Of a stretch of DNA of 64,000 nucleotides, positions 26,305 to 35,686 are shown one piece after another. Under the pieces are notes generated by a model. It searched no databases. It was not told where the DNA came from and worked only from the letters and a program-made list of their open reading frames with translations. Origin of the DNA: Cryobacterium levicorallinum (GTDB taxonomy: Bacteria > Actinomycetota > Actinomycetes > Actinomycetales > Microbacteriaceae); NCBI RefSeq assembly GCF_004402405.1, contig NZ_SOFE01000011.1:1-64000 (forward strand), in the 5' to 3' direction. The translations under genes were made by a program, and so were the position numbers. Within the stretch, counting starts at the first letter, position 1, and every line of letters starts with the position of its first letter.

Positions 26305-29300
26305 TAGTAATCCACTTTCTGGCTGCGGCGACGAATCACGGTGACCTCGTCGCGTTGGTTCCCGGTCGGGCCGAGGTAGTTGAAGGCGAAGGACAGCTGG
26401 GCATAGCCGCCGATCAGATGGCTGGGTTTCAGCAAAATGCGGGTGAGCGAGTTGTTGGTGCCGCCGCGCATACCGCTGGTTTCGGCGACCGGCACGTTGA
26501 TGGTGCGGTCCTTCGCGTGATACATGTACACCGTGCCCTCCGGCATGCGGTGCGACACGACCGCGCGGGCCACGACGACGCCGTTGCGGTTGTAGGACTC
26601 GATCCACTCGTTGTCGATCACGCCGATCTTGTCGGCGTCTTGCGGGCTCATCCAGATGGTCGGACCGCCGCGGGAGAGCGAGAGCATGAGCAGGTTGTCT
26701 TGGTATTCGGAGTGGATCGACCACTTTGAGTGCGGCGTCAGGTAGCGCACGGCTACCTCGGCGTGACCGGTCGGGGTCTTACTCGTGGCGCCGACGATCG
26801 AGTCGTCGAACAGGCGGTACATGTCCAGCGGCGGCCGAAAGATCGGCAGTTGCTCGCCCAGTTCAATCATCCAGTCGTGGTCGAGGTAGAAGTGTTGACG
26901 ACCGGTGAGAGTGTGCCAGGGCTTCAAGTGCTCGACGTTGATGGTGAAGGCGCTGTAGCGGCGACCACCGTGCTCTGAACCGGACCATTCCGGGGAGGTG
27001 AGCACCGGGATCGGCGCACCCTGGACATCCGGATAGGAAAAACGTCGACCCTCCTTGTCGCTGGCCAGCTGGGCGAGCTTGACACCGGTGCGTTCCTCGA
27101 GCTGCCGAAAACCCTGCGTGCCGAGGCGGCCGTTGGTCGTGCCCGAGAGCGCGAGCACCATTTCGCAAGCGTGAATAGCGGTCGACAGGCGCGGGCGGCC
27201 GGCGGCGGGGCCACTGGGAACGAGCCCGTTTTTCTTGCCGAGGTAGGCGACCTCGACGTCGGGGTTGAATTTCACTCCCTTGGTGACCATGCCGAGCTTT
27301 TCGGTGAGCGGCCCGAGCGCGCCAAGCTGCGCGGCGAACGCCGGGTAGTCGCGTTCCACCACGACGAGCTTCGGCATGGTGACGCCGGGGATGAGCGGCT
27401 GATCGTTCAACACGGTGCCGTGCGGGGTGGCCATGCCGTCGGGGGTGTCGTGTTGCAGAGGCGCTGCGACCAGGTCATTGCGCACGCCGAGGTGCGTGAC
27501 GGACATTTCGGAGATCTTGGCGGCGAGCACGTGAAAGATGTCGAAGTCGGTCTTGGCCTGCCACGGCGGCGCGATCGCGGGGTTGAACGAGTGAATAAAC
27601 GGATGCATATCCGTCGTCGAGAGATCGTTCTTCTCATACCAGGTGGCCGGCGGCAAGACCACGTCACTGTAGATCGTGGTCGACGTCATGCGGAAATCGC
27701 TCGTGACCAACAGGTCGAGCTTGCCTTCCGGCGCGCTCTCATGCCATTTCATGGTCTGCGGGCGGCGCGCCGGCATCGATTCCACGGCACGCACCGCGGA
27801 CGGTGCCCCGAGCAGGTGCTTGAGAAAATACTCATTGCCCTTGCCCGAGGAGCCGAGCACGTTGGCCCGCCACACCACGAGCACCCGCGGAAAGTTCTCG
27901 GGCGCGTCCGGGTCTTCGCAGGAGAACACGAGCGAGCCGTCCTTCAACGAATCGACGACGTACTCGGCCGGTTCTTGGCCAGCGGCGGCCGCGTCGTCGA
28001 CCAGGTCGAGCGAGTTGCGGTTGAAGGTGGGGTAGCTGGGCATCCAGCCGCGCTTGGCCGATTCGACCATGGTGTCCGCGGTGGTGCGTCCCTTGAATAT
28101 CCCGGCGCCGAGCGGGCTCGCGAGAGTGTCGGCGCTCAGGCCGTCGTAGCGCCACTGGTCGGTGGCGAGGTAGAAGAAGCCGGTGCCGATCATCTGGCGC
28201 GGCGGGCGCACCCAGTCCAGTCCGAAAGCGTACTGGCCGTATCCCGTGAGCGGACGCACCTTTTCCTGGCCGACATAGTGGGCCCAGCCGCCGCCATTCA
28301 CGCCCTGGCAGCCGGTCATGGTGGTGAGCGCGAGAAAGGCACGGTAGATGGTGTCGGAGTGGAACCAGTGGTTGGTGCCGGCGCCCATCAGAATCATCGA
28401 CCGGCCCTCGGAGTCCTCGGCGTTCTGCGCGAATTCGCGGCCGATGCGCGCCGCGGCCTGCCACGGCACCGAGGTGATCTCCTCCTGCCAGGCTGGAGTT
28501 CCTGGGCTGGAGGCGTCGTCGTAGCCGGTGGGCCAAACGCCTGGCAGGCCGTCGCGGCCGACGCCGTACTGAGCGAGCAGCAGGTCGAACACGGTCGTCA
28601 CGAGCACACCGGCGACCTCGCGCACGGGCACGCCGCGGCGCACGATGCCGGCGGCGCCTGCGTGCTGCTGGGCCTCCTGCTGCCCGGCGGGGCTGTCAAC
28701 ATCGGGCGTTCCGTCGAAGCGGGGCAGGTCGATCGCGACAGAGCGACCGTCGTAGTCGGGGGCATCCGCTATGGAAAGGAGTGGGTCTCGACCCTCGAGG
28801 TCGAGGTTCCATTTACCCTTATCGGCCTCGCTGAACCGGTGCCCGATCGACCCGTTCGGCACGAAGGCCTCACCGTTCTCGTCGAGCATGACCGTCTTGA
28901 AGGCTGCACTTGAAACGGATGCGTCGGTGCCAGGCAGCGCGTCGGCCGTCAGAAACTTGCCGGGAACCCAGGCATCCTGGCGCGGAGTGAGTGCGATCAG
29001 GTACGCCGAGTCGCTGAACTTCTTCAGGTACCGGGCGAAGCGCGGGGTGCGGCGGTCGACCAGGAATTCCTTGAGCACGACGTGGCCCATGGCCAGGGCG
29101 AGGGCACCGTCGGTTCCGGGGTGCACGGCGAGCCACTCGTCGGCGAACTTGGAGTTGTCGGCGTAGTCGGGCGAGACTGTGATGACCTTCTGGCCGCGGT
29201 AGCGAGCCTCGACCATGAAGTGCGCGTCGGGGGTGCGGGTGACGGGAACGTTGGAGCCCCACATGATGAGGTAGCTGGAGTTCCACCAGTCGGCCGATTC

Positions 29301-30068
29301 GGGCACGTCGGTCTGGTCGCCGAACACCTGCGGGCTGGCGACGGGGAGGTCGGCGTACCAGTCGTAGAACGAGAGCATGGTGCCGCCGAGCAGTGAGATG
29401 AAGCGGTTGCCGACGCCCTGCGACACGATCGACATGGCCGGAATCGGACTGAAGCCGACCACCCGGTCGGGCCCGTACTGCTTGATGGTGTGCACGTGGG
29501 CGGCGGCGACGATCTCGGCGGCTTCGTCCCAGGTGGCGCGAACCAAGCCACCCTGGCCGCGGGCGCTTTTATACTGGCGGGCAGTTTCGGGGTTGCCGGT
29601 GATCTCAGCCCAGGCCAGCACGGGGTCACCGAGGCGGGCCTTCGCTTCGCGGAAAAGGTTCAGCAGTACGCCGCGAACGTAGGGGTACCGCACCCGGGTG
29701 GGCGAGTAGGTGTACCAGCTGAACGCGGCGCCGCGGGGGCAGCCTCGGGGCTCGTATTCGGGTGAATCGGGGCCAACACTCGGATAGTCGGTCTGCTGGG
29801 TTTCCCAGGTGATAATGCCGTCCTTGACGTACACCTTCCAGGAGCAGCTGCCGGTGCAGTTCACGCCGTGGGTGCTGCGCACCTCTTTGTCGTGGGTCCA
29901 GCGGTCACGGTAGAACGCGTCGGCGGTGCGGCCGCCGGTCTTGAACACGCTGCGCAGGTCCTCGCTGGTTTCTGAGCTGCGCAGAAAGCGACCGAGTTTG
30001 AGCAGCGAATCGGCGACCGGGCCGTCGGTACCGGGCTTGCTGGTGGTACTGGTTGTGCGTGTTTTCAC
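26304..30068 (-). CDS. narG: respiratory nitrate reductase alpha subunit NarG
   Basis: A 1254-residue catalytic subunit, full length. The N-terminal His/Cys motif for the 4Fe-4S cluster is THGVNCTGSCSWKVYV, the Asp that binds molybdenum lies in SYLIMWGSNVPVTRTPDAHF and the preceding YDWYADLPVASPQVFGDQTD, and GTNHWFHSDTIYR and VNGGGWAHYVGQEK belong to the bis-MGD fold. It reduces nitrate to nitrite in the cytoplasm with the cofactor made by the Moco genes of this window. It starts 105 bases after the upstream regulator, from which a strong terminator separates it. Confidence 0.97.
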   Translation of the reverse strand: MKTRTTSTTSKPGTDGPVADSLLKLGRFLRSSETSEDLRSVFKTGGRTADAFYRDRWTHDKEVRSTHGVNCTGSCSWKVYVKDGIITWETQQTDYPSVGPDSPEYEPRGCPRGAAFSWYTYSPTRVRYPYVRGVLLNLFREAKARLGDPVLAWAEITGNPETARQYKSARGQGGLVRATWDEAAEIVAAAHVHTIKQYGPDRVVGFSPIPAMSIVSQGVGNRFISLLGGTMLSFYDWYADLPVASPQVFGDQTDVPESADWWNSSYLIMWGSNVPVTRTPDAHFMVEARYRGQKVITVSPDYADNSKFADEWLAVHPGTDGALALAMGHVVLKEFLVDRRTPRFARYLKKFSDSAYLIALTPRQDAWVPGKFLTADALPGTDASVSSAAFKTVMLDENGEAFVPNGSIGHRFSEADKGKWNLDLEGRDPLLSIADAPDYDGRSVAIDLPRFDGTPDVDSPAGQQEAQQHAGAAGIVRRGVPVREVAGVLVTTVFDLLLAQYGVGRDGLPGVWPTGYDDASSPGTPAWQEEITSVPWQAAARIGREFAQNAEDSEGRSMILMGAGTNHWFHSDTIYRAFLALTTMTGCQGVNGGGWAHYVGQEKVRPLTGYGQYAFGLDWVRPPRQMIGTGFFYLATDQWRYDGLSADTLASPLGAGIFKGRTTADTMVESAKRGWMPSYPTFNRNSLDLVDDAAAAGQEPAEYVVDSLKDGSLVFSCEDPDAPENFPRVLVVWRANVLGSSGKGNEYFLKHLLGAPSAVRAVESMPARRPQTMKWHESAPEGKLDLLVTSDFRMTSTTIYSDVVLPPATWYEKNDLSTTDMHPFIHSFNPAIAPPWQAKTDFDIFHVLAAKISEMSVTHLGVRNDLVAAPLQHDTPDGMATPHGTVLNDQPLIPGVTMPKLVVVERDYPAFAAQLGALGPLTEKLGMVTKGVKFNPDVEVAYLGKKNGLVPSGPAAGRPRLSTAIHACEMVLALSGTTNGRLGTQGFRQLEERTGVKLAQLASDKEGRRFSYPDVQGAPIPVLTSPEWSGSEHGGRRYSAFTINVEHLKPWHTLTGRQHFYLDHDWMIELGEQLPIFRPPLDMYRLFDDSIVGATSKTPTGHAEVAVRYLTPHSKWSIHSEYQDNLLMLSLSRGGPTIWMSPQDADKIGVIDNEWIESYNRNGVVVARAVVSHRMPEGTVYMYHAKDRTINVPVAETSGMRGGTNNSLTRILLKPSHLIGGYAQLSFAFNYLGPTGNQRDEVTVIRRRSQKVDY

Positions 30069-30173
30069 GGCTGCCCCTTGCCTGCCGGGGAATGCCGAAG
30101 CGCTATTCCCCCTCAGAACGAGCTAAGCCGCTGCCTTCGAGGTCAACAACCGCAAAGTGCCGGTAATAATGTT

Positions 30174-30878
30174 TCACCTCGGTTCGCGAGAGCGCAAAAA
30201 GTGCCCGTTTGAGGTGTCCAATCGGGCACTTTTTGCGCTCTCGCGTTCAGCGGGAAGGGGAGCGACGTCGATCACGCAGAGGTGCGGGGCGTCGATGAGG
30301 TTCAGGCCGACTGCGCGAAGGGGGCCGTCGGCCTGCTCCAGCACTCCTTGAATCAACCGGTAGTGCACGCCGCAGACCTCGGGGTGATCCTTGATCATCT
30401 CCGAGTACGGGCAGTCGTGCAGGTTGACCTGTTCACCGTTGGCGGCGACGCTCGCGTCGAAGCCGGCCTGATCCAGGTGGTCGTCGAGGGCATCGAGCTG
30501 ACGCCGGGCTGCGGGGCCGGTGCAGCCGGCCAAGGCGGGCTGGCCTGCAGGAAGCAGCAGCAGCCGTCTCAACTGCTCGGCACGCTCCTGCGCGGCCTCG
30601 ATCTTGCGGGCGCGAATCGAACCGAGTTCGGTACTGACCCCGCCGGCGGCGCTATAGAGCATCTTCGGGCGACCCTTGCTGTCGCGCGGCTCGGGCGCAC
30701 AGGTGACGAAACCGTCATTGATCAGGCGATCGAGGTGTTCGCGGGCGGTGTTGGGGTGCAGGCCAGCGGCTTCGGCGAGGTCGTTCACGGTCATCGTTCC
30801 GCGACTTTGCAGCTGGTAGAGCAGGTTCATGCGGCTCAGACTGGCGAGCGTTTTGTAACTCGGAGGTTGGGCGGCCAT
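30174..30878 (-). CDS. DeoR/ArsR-type regulator with likely Fe-S cluster cysteines
   Basis: A 234-residue regulator. Residues 10-65 form a winged helix (LLYQLQSRGTMTVNDLAEAAGLHPNTAREHL). The C-terminal half has a lone Cys (LAGCTG), then HDCPYSE and EVCGVHYRLIQG, the Cys pattern of SufR-like sensors that bind a 4Fe-4S cluster. It lies directly upstream of narG on the same strand, so sensing oxygen, NO or nitrite to control nar is a sensible guess. About 24 C-terminal residues are encoded by the terminator hairpin; family members normally end earlier. ATG 30878 is chosen; GTG 30899 is possible. Confidence 0.82.
   Translation of the reverse strand: MAAQPPSYKTLASLSRMNLLYQLQSRGTMTVNDLAEAAGLHPNTAREHLDRLINDGFVTCAPEPRDSKGRPKMLYSAAGGVSTELGSIRARKIEAAQERAEQLRRLLLLPAGQPALAGCTGPAARRQLDALDDHLDQAGFDASVAANGEQVNLHDCPYSEMIKDHPEVCGVHYRLIQGVLEQADGPLRAVGLNLIDAPHLCVIDVAPLPAERESAKSARLDTSNGHFLRSREPR
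30185..30245 (-). terminator. strong terminator with perfect 23-bp stem
   Basis: 30185-30207 and 30223-30245 are perfect inverse complements of 23 bases around a 15-base loop. The stem core is GCGCAAAAAGTGCCCG, giving a T-run inside the stem in either direction. It overlaps the regulator's 3' coding end and lies about 117 bases before narG, insulating narG from read-through. Confidence 0.85.
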
Positions 30879-31045
30879 GACTCCATTATGACCTCCCACG
30901 CGTGAATCAGCTGCAGTGGGTGGCAGCAGAAACAGTCACTTTCTCTCCCTCCCGCCGCAGATTCTCCGGCTGAGCTGCTGGGAAGCAAATCATTCAACGC
31001 AAAGTAATAGTCTTAATGAACGAAATACGCAGGAAGTGGGACCAC

Positions 31046-32122
31046 ATGGCGGCAAAAGCCCGCACGCGACCGAAAGCAGTAGTCGAGTCCGCTGGTGGTG
31101 AACCCGCCGAAACCCTCCGTGACTACTACGAACGGATGTCGCTGGTGCGGGCCTTCGAGCTGCGCTCCAGTGAGATGTACGCTCGCGCCAAAATCGGCGG
31201 CTACTGCCACCTGAACCTCGGCGAAGAGGCCACCGTGGTCGGTCTGATGGCCGCCATAGAGTCCCGCGACTACCTGTTCACCGGCTACCGCGACCACGGC
31301 TACGCCCTGATGCGCGGCCTCGCGCCCGAGCGTGTGATGGCCGAGCTGTTCGGCAAGGTCACCGGCGTCTCCGGCGGACGCGGCGGCTCGATGCACCTGT
31401 TCGACGACGAGGCGCGCCTGCTCGGCGGCTACGGCATCGTCGGCGGGCAGATTCCCCCGGCCACCGGCGCCGCGCTCGCCCTGAAATATCAAGAAGCGGC
31501 CGGCCCCGACGCTGCCGCCGTGATGTGTCTGCTTGGCGACGGCACCACCAACATCGGTGCGTTCCACGAATCGCTCAACCTCGCCGGGCTTTGGAAGCTT
31601 CCGATCGTCTACGTGATCGTCAACAACGGCCTCGGCATGGGAACGACGGTGGAGAAGGCATCAGCTGAACCCGATCTGTACAAGCGCGGCGCGTCGTACC
31701 GCATGCCCGGTATCCGGGTCGACGGGGATGACGTTCTCGCCGTGCGCGATGCCGCCCGGGACGCCCTCAAGCAGGCCCGAGAGTCGCGCCAGCCGGTGCT
31801 GCTCGAGGTCATGTGCTACCGGTTGCGCGGCCACTCCGTGGTCGACCCGGCCCGCTACCGCTCGCCCGAAGACACCACGATCGCCCAACAGTCCGACCCG
31901 GTGCCGAGCTTTCGCACCGAGCTGATCGCCTCCGGCATGCTCAGCGAAGCGGATGCCGCCGCCATCGACGAGGCCGCCGACGTGCGCGTTTCCGAGGCGG
32001 TCGTGTTCGCCGACGAGAGCCCCGAGCCCGTCGTCGCCGACCTGTTCAAGTATGTATACGCAACCCCGGTGGCGAATGCGCCATCCGCTTTGCCCGGAGA
32101 ACCCGTTATGGACGCACTGTGA
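31046..32122 (+). CDS. pdhA: pyruvate/2-oxoacid dehydrogenase E1 alpha subunit
   Basis: A 358-residue thiamine-diphosphate enzyme subunit. The TPP motif runs GDGTTNIGAFHESLNLA to VIVNN, and SGGRGGSMHLFD, GGYGIVGGQIPPATG and RLRGHSVVDPARYR (phosphorylation-loop region) are typical of pyruvate-type E1 alpha. AGGAAG lies nine bases before the ATG at 31046; an upstream ATG at 31016 lacks a site. It decarboxylates the 2-oxoacid with E1 beta. The gene is divergent from the nar regulator and coupled to the next gene by TGATG. Confidence 0.93.
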   Translation: MAAKARTRPKAVVESAGGEPAETLRDYYERMSLVRAFELRSSEMYARAKIGGYCHLNLGEEATVVGLMAAIESRDYLFTGYRDHGYALMRGLAPERVMAELFGKVTGVSGGRGGSMHLFDDEARLLGGYGIVGGQIPPATGAALALKYQEAAGPDAAAVMCLLGDGTTNIGAFHESLNLAGLWKLPIVYVIVNNGLGMGTTVEKASAEPDLYKRGASYRMPGIRVDGDDVLAVRDAARDALKQARESRQPVLLEVMCYRLRGHSVVDPARYRSPEDTTIAQQSDPVPSFRTELIASGMLSEADAAAIDEAADVRVSEAVVFADESPEPVVADLFKYVYATPVANAPSALPGEPVMDAL

Positions 32123-33141
32123 TGACTACCGAAGTAGCAACAACCCGCACGATCACCTACCGCCAGGCACTCAATGAGACCCTGCGCGCCGAGCTCGAAC
32201 GCGACGAGAAGGTCTTTCTGGTCGGCGAAGAGATCGGGGTGTTCGAGGGGTCCTACAAGATCACCGCCGGACTGCTCGAAGACTTCGGCCCCGACCGGGT
32301 GCTCGACGCCCCCATCGCCGAGGAGGGGTTCGTGGGCGCAGCCCTCGGCGCCGCGATGCTCGGCATGCGTCCCGTGGTCGAAATCATGACCATCAACTTC
32401 AGCCTCATCGCGATCGACCAGATCGTGAACCACGCCGCCAAAATGCGCTCGATGTTCGCCGGCCAGGTCTCCATTCCGCTGGTCATTCGCATGCCCGGAG
32501 GTGGTGGCCAGCAGCTCGCCGCGACCCATTCGCAGAACCTCGAGGTCTGGTACGCGCACATTCCCGGGCTCAAGGTTGTCGCCCCGTCGACCCCGGCCGA
32601 CGCGAAAGCGCTGCTGACCGCGGCGATTCGCGATGACGACCCGGTGATCTTTCTGGAGAACCTCTCGCTGTACAGCGCCAAGGGCGAGGTTCCCGACGGC
32701 GAACAGGTCGCCGAGATCGGCAAGGCCGCCGTCGTCAAGACCGGCACCGACCTCACCATCGTGAGCTACTCGCGCGGCACCACGACCGCCCTCGAGGTGG
32801 CCCATCAGCTCGAAGCCGAGGGCCTGTCAATCGAGGTCGTCGACCTGCGCAGCCTGCGCCCGCTGGACCGCGACACCATCTGCGCCTCGGTGAAGAAGAC
32901 CGGCCATGCCGTCGTCTTCGAAGACGACTGGCTCAGCTACGGCATCGGCGCTGAGATCTCGGCGACCATCGGCGAGGGTGTGTTCGACTTTCTCGACGCC
33001 CCTGTGCGCCGCGTCGCCGCTGCCGAGGTTCCGTTGCCCTACGCCAAGGCCCTCGAGAAGGCCGCGCTGCCCAATGCCGCCGACCTCGCCAAGGTCGTGC
33101 GCGAAGTACTCAATATCTCAACTACCGCGAACGACAAGTAG
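32122..33141 (+). CDS. pdhB: pyruvate/2-oxoacid dehydrogenase E1 beta subunit
   Basis: A 339-residue E1 beta, normal length. Motifs are GEEIGVFEGSYKITAGL, DAPIAEEGFVGAALGAAMLG, RMPGGGGQQLAATHSQ and the C-terminal transketolase domain with VVDLRSLRPLD and VVFEDDWLSYGIGAEI. The start overlaps the pdhA stop by one base. It forms the alpha2beta2 E1 with PdhA, unlike the single-chain AceE found in most actinobacteria, which suggests a second, perhaps conditional, complex. Confidence 0.93.
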   Translation: MTTEVATTRTITYRQALNETLRAELERDEKVFLVGEEIGVFEGSYKITAGLLEDFGPDRVLDAPIAEEGFVGAALGAAMLGMRPVVEIMTINFSLIAIDQIVNHAAKMRSMFAGQVSIPLVIRMPGGGGQQLAATHSQNLEVWYAHIPGLKVVAPSTPADAKALLTAAIRDDDPVIFLENLSLYSAKGEVPDGEQVAEIGKAAVVKTGTDLTIVSYSRGTTTALEVAHQLEAEGLSIEVVDLRSLRPLDRDTICASVKKTGHAVVFEDDWLSYGIGAEISATIGEGVFDFLDAPVRRVAAAEVPLPYAKALEKAALPNAADLAKVVREVLNISTTANDK

Positions 33142-33150
33142 GAGCCGGCC

Positions 33151-34473
33151 ATGCCCGACGTCATCATGCCCCGCCTCTCCGACACCATGGAGGAGGGGGA
33201 GCTCAGCCGCTGGATGAAGCAGGTCGGCGACGAGATTCACAAGGGCGACGTGCTCGCCGAGATCGAAACCGACAAAGCCACGATGGACCTTGAGGCCTTC
33301 GACAACGGCGTCCTCGAGCAGCTGCTCGTAGTCGCCGGCACCCTGGTGCCGATCGGCGCCCCGGTCGCCCGCATCGGCGACGGCAGCAATATCGTCACGG
33401 ATGGCGCGAGACCCGCTGCGCCGGTTGCGACGGCTGCTCCAGTTGCGACCACTGCCCCGGTTGCGACCACTGCCCCGGCAGCGGATGCCGCAGCTCCGGC
33501 TGCACTGCCCGCCGCATCAGCCCCGGCCCCCGTCGCGGTGGCTCCGACCGCTCCCACCGCACCGGAGGCTCCGGCCGCGACGCCGACGCCGACCGGCGAG
33601 CTCCGTACCTCGCCGCTGGCCCGCAAGATCGGCCGCGAGCATGGAATCGACCTGCACACGATCGCGGGCACCGGGCCGCAGGGCCGTATCACCCGCACCG
33701 ACGTTGACACGGCGATCCTGGCTCAGGCATCCGCCGCATCCGTTCCGGAGCCGGTAGCCGCTGCGGCAGCCCCGACCGCCGTTTCGGCCGACTCGGTCAC
33801 CGTGCCGGTCAGCCGCATTCGCGCCGTTACGGCCCGCCGGCTCACCGAGAGCCAGGCCGTGCCGCACTTCTTCCTGACGAGCGTCGTTAACGTGGAACGT
33901 CTCGTCGCGTTCCGCACCGACGTCAACGCTTCGCTCGAGACGGTCGGCAGCAAGGTCAGCCTGAACGACCTGTTCGTGCGCGCCTGCGCCGTAGTGCTGC
34001 GCGCGCACCCCGAGGTGAATGCATCCTGGAGCGATGGAGTCATTCTGCGGCACAACCACGTGAACGTCGGCGTGGCCGTCGCGACCGACGACGGACTGCT
34101 CGTTCCAGTGGTGGCCGACGCCGACCAGAAGTCGCTCGCCGCCATCGCCACCGAGACGCGCGCCCTGGCCGGGCTCGCCCGTACGGGCAGCCTGTCCCTG
34201 GCGCAGATGTCTGGTGGAACCTTCACCATCAGCAACCTCGGCATGTTCGGCATCGACTCGTTCACCGCCGTACTCAACCCGCCGGAGGCCGGAATTCTGG
34301 CGATCGGCGCGGCCACCGAGGTACCCCAGGTGCGCGATGGCCAACTCGTCAGCGTGCCCATGGTCAAGATCACCCTGACCGTCGACCACCGAGTGCTCGA
34401 CGGTGCCGTCGCGGCCGCGTTCCTGCGCGACCTGACCCAGCTGCTCGAGGAGCCGCTGCGCATCGTTCTCTAG
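33151..34473 (+). CDS. pdhC: dihydrolipoamide acyltransferase E2
   Basis: A 440-residue E2 enzyme. An N-terminal lipoyl domain has the lipoylated lysine in EIETDKATMDLEAFD (about residue 43). A long Ala/Pro/Thr linker follows (APVATTAPVATTAPAADAAA). The peripheral-subunit-binding domain begins SPLARKIGREHGIDLHTIAG, and the catalytic domain ends with the DHRVLDGAVAAAFL motif. The ATG at 33151 is 10 bases after pdhB. No E3 (lpd) gene follows, so E3 must come from elsewhere. Confidence 0.93.
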   Translation: MPDVIMPRLSDTMEEGELSRWMKQVGDEIHKGDVLAEIETDKATMDLEAFDNGVLEQLLVVAGTLVPIGAPVARIGDGSNIVTDGARPAAPVATAAPVATTAPVATTAPAADAAAPAALPAASAPAPVAVAPTAPTAPEAPAATPTPTGELRTSPLARKIGREHGIDLHTIAGTGPQGRITRTDVDTAILAQASAASVPEPVAAAAAPTAVSADSVTVPVSRIRAVTARRLTESQAVPHFFLTSVVNVERLVAFRTDVNASLETVGSKVSLNDLFVRACAVVLRAHPEVNASWSDGVILRHNHVNVGVAVATDDGLLVPVVADADQKSLAAIATETRALAGLARTGSLSLAQMSGGTFTISNLGMFGIDSFTAVLNPPEAGILAIGAATEVPQVRDGQLVSVPMVKITLTVDHRVLDGAVAAAFLRDLTQLLEEPLRIVL

Positions 34474-34539
34474 CCCGAATGGTCCGGGCTGGAGGTCGCT
34501 TCCCTTGGTCGATGGGGAACTCGGCAAGATCTTTGCGGC

Positions 34540-34690
34540 GCGCGGGAGTTGCGCAGCTGCGCGGGAGGCGAAACCCCCGCGCACTGACGCAGGTCCCGCG
34601 CAGCGCAGCCCAGCCCCACGGATGCCCACTCCCTCAACTCCCAGCGCCGCCAGAACTCCCGCGCATTAGCGTAACTCCCGCGCCAGCCGA
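34540..34690. repeat. CGCGGGAG-type intergenic repeat, copy 2
   Basis: GCGCGGGAGTTGCGCAGCTG, GCGCGGGAGGCGAAAC, CGCACTGACGCAGGTCCC and AACTCCCGCGCATTAGCG match the blocks at 19640-19775. A TTGGTCGATGG..CTCGGCAAG word at about 34505 links it also to the 17.65-kb repeats. It fills the gap between the E2 stop and the small gene that ends at 34752. Confidence 0.7.
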
Positions 34691-34751
34691 GCAATCGGCC
34701 GACGCCGCGGGCGCGGCCCTGGCTCCGGCGTCACGGCCTTCGCGACTGGCG

Positions 34752-34991
34752 CTACGGCCGGGCAGGCGTTCGCCGCCGGCGCTGCTCGGGCGCCGGCGGT
34801 ACCTCTTTCGCGGCGACGACGTCGGCCATCGCGAGAGTCACCAGTCCGCGCTTGGTTTCCACCGAAACGGATGCCCCGCTGCGGCTGCGCAAAAACCCGA
34901 GCGCGTCCGTATAGCCACCGGGGATTCGCGTGCGCACGACGACCCGGGTGCCGAGCGGGGCATCCGCTAGAAAAGCGAAGGGATCGCTCAT
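34752..34991 (-). CDS. small conserved hypothetical downstream of trkA
   Basis: A 79-residue protein, MSDPFAFLADAPLGTRVVVR at the start, then VSVETKRGLVTLAMADVVAAKEVPP, and an Arg-rich tail. It looks like a small beta-barrel (Tudor/SH3-like or acetyltransferase-associated N-terminal domain) that I have seen in actinobacteria, but I cannot assign a function. Its ATG overlaps the trkA stop (ATGA), so it is translated with the potassium uptake genes. Confidence 0.72.
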   Translation of the reverse strand: MSDPFAFLADAPLGTRVVVRTRIPGGYTDALGFLRSRSGASVSVETKRGLVTLAMADVVAAKEVPPAPEQRRRRTPARP

Positions 34992-35686
34992 CGCATCAGG
35001 CTGTACTTTTCGACCCGCGCCGACTCCCCGGCGATCAGAATGATGTCGCCATCTTCGATCACCGTGTCGAGCGAGGTGTAGCTCCAGCCCACGCCAGGCC
35101 GATGAAACGCCGTCACGGTCACACCGTAGCGGGCGCGCACCTTCGCCTCGCCGAGCGGAACCCCGATCAGCGCGCGCGGCGGCGCCGTTTTCACGAGCGC
35201 GAAGTTCTCACCGATCTCGATGTAGTCCTGCATGGCACCGCGCACGAGGTGCGCGACCCGCTGGCCCATGTCTTTTTCGGGGTAGATAACGTGATTGACG
35301 CCGAGTTGGGTAAGAATTTCCCCGTGCGGGTCACTGACAGCCTTGGCCCAGATGTTCGGAATGCCGAGCTTGAGCAGCAGGGACGCGGTCAGAATGTTCG
35401 CCTGAATGTCACCGCCGATAGCCACCACCACGCTCGAGAAGTCGGGCACCGAGAGCTCGCGCAGCGTTGCCTCCTTGGTCGAGTCGGCGCGCACCACGTG
35501 CGTGAGCAGCCGGTTGTGCGCCTGCACGATCTCTTCGTCACCGTCGATGCCGAGTACCTCGGTGCCGCTCTTCATGAGTTCGAGGGCCAGGGAGCTGCCG
35601 AACCGGCCGAGGCCAATGACGACGACCGATTCGGCTTCGGCCAGGCGGGCCGGGTCACGATGCCCGAACAGCGAATATTTAGCCAA
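34988..35686 (-). CDS. potassium uptake regulator TrkA/KtrA-type (RCK protein)
   Basis: A 232-residue RCK protein. The Rossmann motif is VVVIGLGRFGSSLALEL, with the acidic LGIDGDEE at the end of beta-2, then VRADSTKEATLREL, and a C-terminal RCK_C/TrkA-C domain (PPRALIGVPLGEAKVRARYG). It gates the TrkH channel in response to nucleotides. I prefer TTG at 35686, which overlaps the trkH stop and has AGGAAAGG upstream; ATG at 35713 would add nine residues but has no binding site. Confidence 0.88.
   Translation of the reverse strand: MAKYSLFGHRDPARLAEAESVVVIGLGRFGSSLALELMKSGTEVLGIDGDEEIVQAHNRLLTHVVRADSTKEATLRELSVPDFSSVVVAIGGDIQANILTASLLLKLGIPNIWAKAVSDPHGEILTQLGVNHVIYPEKDMGQRVAHLVRGAMQDYIEIGENFALVKTAPPRALIGVPLGEAKVRARYGVTVTAFHRPGVGWSYTSLDTVIEDGDIILIAGESARVEKYSLMR

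Noticed and set aside
30069-30173. FNR/CRP-type site before narG
   Set aside because: A TTGTTGACC/GGTCAACAA stretch looks faintly similar, but the symmetric half-sites do not match a known consensus.
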